A stretch of DNA of 6,314 bases from Candidatus Rifleibacteriota bacterium (GTDB lineage: Bacteria > Muiribacteriota > Ozemobacteria > Ozemobacterales > Ozemobacteraceae). Below the pieces are notes generated by a model. It made no database searches and was not told where the DNA came from. It saw only the letters and a program-made list of their open reading frames with translations. Below are positions 4,924 through 6,314 of this stretch, one piece after another (positions within the stretch are counted from its first letter, which is position 1; the number at the start of each line of letters is the position of its first letter). The position numbers were made by a program, and so were the translations under genes. Where the stretch lies: NCBI GenBank assembly GCA_028691595.1, contig JAQUZA010000199.1:1-6314 (forward strand). Direction: 5' to 3'.

Positions 4924-6314
4924 ATGAGCGATCCACAAACAACCACTCCCGAAAAGAAGCATTCTCTTTTCTTTATGATTCTTTTTCTTTCAGGCTTTGC
5001 CGGTCTAATAAATCAGGTTGTCTGGCAAAGGGCAATCAAGATTTATCTTGGCGGGGCTGATGCGATCTGCTCGATGCTCGTGGTTCTCGTTTTTATGCTG
5101 GGGCTGGGCACTGGATCACTACTTATCGGAAAAAAAGCTTCGACCCTCAAAAACCCCATTGGCGCTTTAGCGCTGACCGAACTTGGCCTGTTTGTCGTCA
5201 ATCTTCTGGTCTTGTTTCTACTACGCATCGATCTCAGCGAAAGCATTTTTTCATTTCAGCGGGCAGCAATCTCTTTTGGCATACCCATCAAACTTCTTTA
5301 TTCACTCACCGGCATCGCAATTCTGATTGTGCCCTGCTCTTTGATGGGTATGACCATGCCAATTGCCTCGGAAGGCGCAAATCGCCAGTTGCAGTGCAAG
5401 CGTTCCTGGATGGTCGATCACATGTTTTTTATCAATACCCTAGGCGCTTTTGCAGGAGCCATCCTGACAGGTTTCAAGCTTTTACCACTCTATGGCCAGA
5501 CCATATGTCTCATTCTTGCCGCTTCTTTTAACCTTTCGGCAGCAATTTTGCTCTATTTTATGAAGTCGGCTCCGGTAGAATCTCCCGACTTCAATGCATC
5601 GAGCGCGGTTGAAAACTCTGAATCTGCGTCAGGCAAGAGCTGGTGGCAGTTTCGCGATGAAGAAATCGCCACGTTTTTTCTTGGTTTTGTTTCTCTGGCC
5701 TATGAAATGTATCTTTTCAGAGCTCTCTCGCTTGTCTACGAACCCCTGCCGGGCACTTTTTCGCTGGTTCTTTCATTTTTTCTGCTGGCCTGGGCAATCG
5801 GAGTTCTGCTGGCCGGCCATTTTGCTGATATTGTGCTGCCATCAATCGCTATCAGCTCGCTGATATTCTTTCTCTCGCCCTATGTAGTCATGTACGACCG
5901 GACGATTGCCGTCGGTCTTGCTTCGACCTTTGCCGCCATCAGTTATTTTATACCCTGTCTGGTATTCGGGCTTCTCTTTGGGCAGCTTTTGAACAGGTTC
6001 ATCAAAAGCTGGGGTTCAGATGTCGGCAAATTCATGGGCCTCAATACCCTGGGCAGCTGTCTTGGCATTCTGGCTATGACTCTGGTTGGCGGCAGCATTT
6101 TTCATGCTTTCAATGCCTGGATTCTCGCAAGCATCATGGCATCAGTTGGCATCTGGCTTTATTTGCGAACTTTGTCAGGTTCACGCGTGCAAAAATATTC
6201 TGGTTCAGCCGTTTTTCTTAGCGGTTTCGTCGCTATCAGCCTTCTTGCCATAGAGGGCAGCAACAGCCCATTTGTCGACCGCGCTTACCGAACCTACTCA
6301 GACCCGGTCGGCGT
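4924..6314 (+). CDS. Polytopic membrane protein of the spermidine-synthase-associated (fused MFS/spermidine synthase) family, partial, C-terminus off window
   Basis: The 463 visible residues are mostly hydrophobic, with roughly 12-13 predicted membrane helices and a short charged N-terminus, so it is an inner-membrane protein without a cleavable signal peptide. Family marks are SGFAGLINQVVWQR at 23-36, MLGLGTGS at 58-65, PCSLMGMTMPIAS at 137-149 and NTLGAFAGAILTGFKLLP at 171-188. A polar linker (~214-246) leads to a second module that repeats the pattern: GFVSLAYEMYLFR at 254-266, FLLAWAIGVLLAG at 286-298 and GLNTLGSCLG at 372-381. In relatives such membrane modules often precede a cytoplasmic aminopropyltransferase-like Rossmann domain. 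None is visible before the window ends, so enzymatic function cannot be claimed. The closest reading is a membrane protein of unknown substrate. It appears to be its own transcription unit, 181 bp after the methyltransferase. Confidence 0.8.
   Translation, partial: MSDPQTTTPEKKHSLFFMILFLSGFAGLINQVVWQRAIKIYLGGADAICSMLVVLVFMLGLGTGSLLIGKKASTLKNPIGALALTELGLFVVNLLVLFLLRIDLSESIFSFQRAAISFGIPIKLLYSLTGIAILIVPCSLMGMTMPIASEGANRQLQCKRSWMVDHMFFINTLGAFAGAILTGFKLLPLYGQTICLILAASFNLSAAILLYFMKSAPVESPDFNASSAVENSESASGKSWWQFRDEEIATFFLGFVSLAYEMYLFRALSLVYEPLPGTFSLVLSFFLLAWAIGVLLAGHFADIVLPSIAISSLIFFLSPYVVMYDRTIAVGLASTFAAISYFIPCLVFGLLFGQLLNRFIKSWGSDVGKFMGLNTLGSCLGILAMTLVGGSIFHAFNAWILASIMASVGIWLYLRTLSGSRVQKYSGSAVFLSGFVAISLLAIEGSNSPFVDRAYRTYSDPVG

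Noticed and set aside
4389..4962. Minus-strand frames 4389-4769 and 4642-4962 extending over the intergenic region.
   Set aside because: They are antisense to the methyltransferase C-terminus with its conserved THHVE motif, and show no domain features or promoter.
4857..5060. Plus-strand frame of 67 codons crossing the start of the membrane-protein gene.
   Set aside because: It is out of frame with the clearly conserved membrane-protein sequence and has no ribosome binding site.

Overview
The window looks like ordinary bacterial chromosome: about half G+C, densely coded and Gram-negative-like in content. It holds four protein-coding genes, two of them cut by the window edges. I see no tRNA, rRNA, CRISPR array, insertion sequence or phage gene. 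The lineage cannot be fixed from 6.3 kb. A pyrophosphate-type phosphofructokinase suggests a fermentative or otherwise energy-sparing bacterium, but that is inference.

Left part (1-2072, minus strand): a DinG/XPD-type iron-sulfur DNA helicase whose C-terminus lies beyond position 1. It carries an extra N-terminal RadC-like JAB/JAMM domain with its zinc-ligand motif intact. Its likely promoter (TTGACA, 17 bp, TAAAAT) predicts transcription starting exactly on the A of the chosen ATG, that is, a leaderless mRNA.

Divergent intergenic region (2073-2204): two back-to-back sigma70-type promoters, one for the helicase and one for the rightward operon. Their -35 boxes are 26 bp apart. An inverted repeat sits over the rightward promoter.

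Central operon (2205-4742, plus strand): a 402-residue PPi-type 6-phosphofructokinase (glycolysis/gluconeogenesis). Six bases later comes a 440-residue RlmD/TrmA-family 5-methyluridine RNA methyltransferase starting at GTG, probably translated by coupling. The two functions are not obviously linked beyond co-transcription.

Intergenic region 4743-4923 (181 bp): unusually structured for its size. It holds two near-identical 14-bp direct repeats exactly 100 bp apart, a short palindromic repeat of the dispersed TTCCCGC...GCGGG type, a possible terminator ending in six Ts, a TTGACA box overlapping those Ts, and a long hairpin just upstream of the next ribosome binding site.

Right part (4924 to the end, plus strand): a polytopic membrane protein of the family whose members are often fused to a spermidine/spermine-synthase domain. 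Its visible 463 residues contain two homologous membrane modules. Any synthase domain would lie beyond the window.

The clearest points of interest are the JAB-DinG fusion with its predicted leaderless start, and the composite 4739-4900 intergenic element. I see no convincing evidence of a wholly new multi-gene system.
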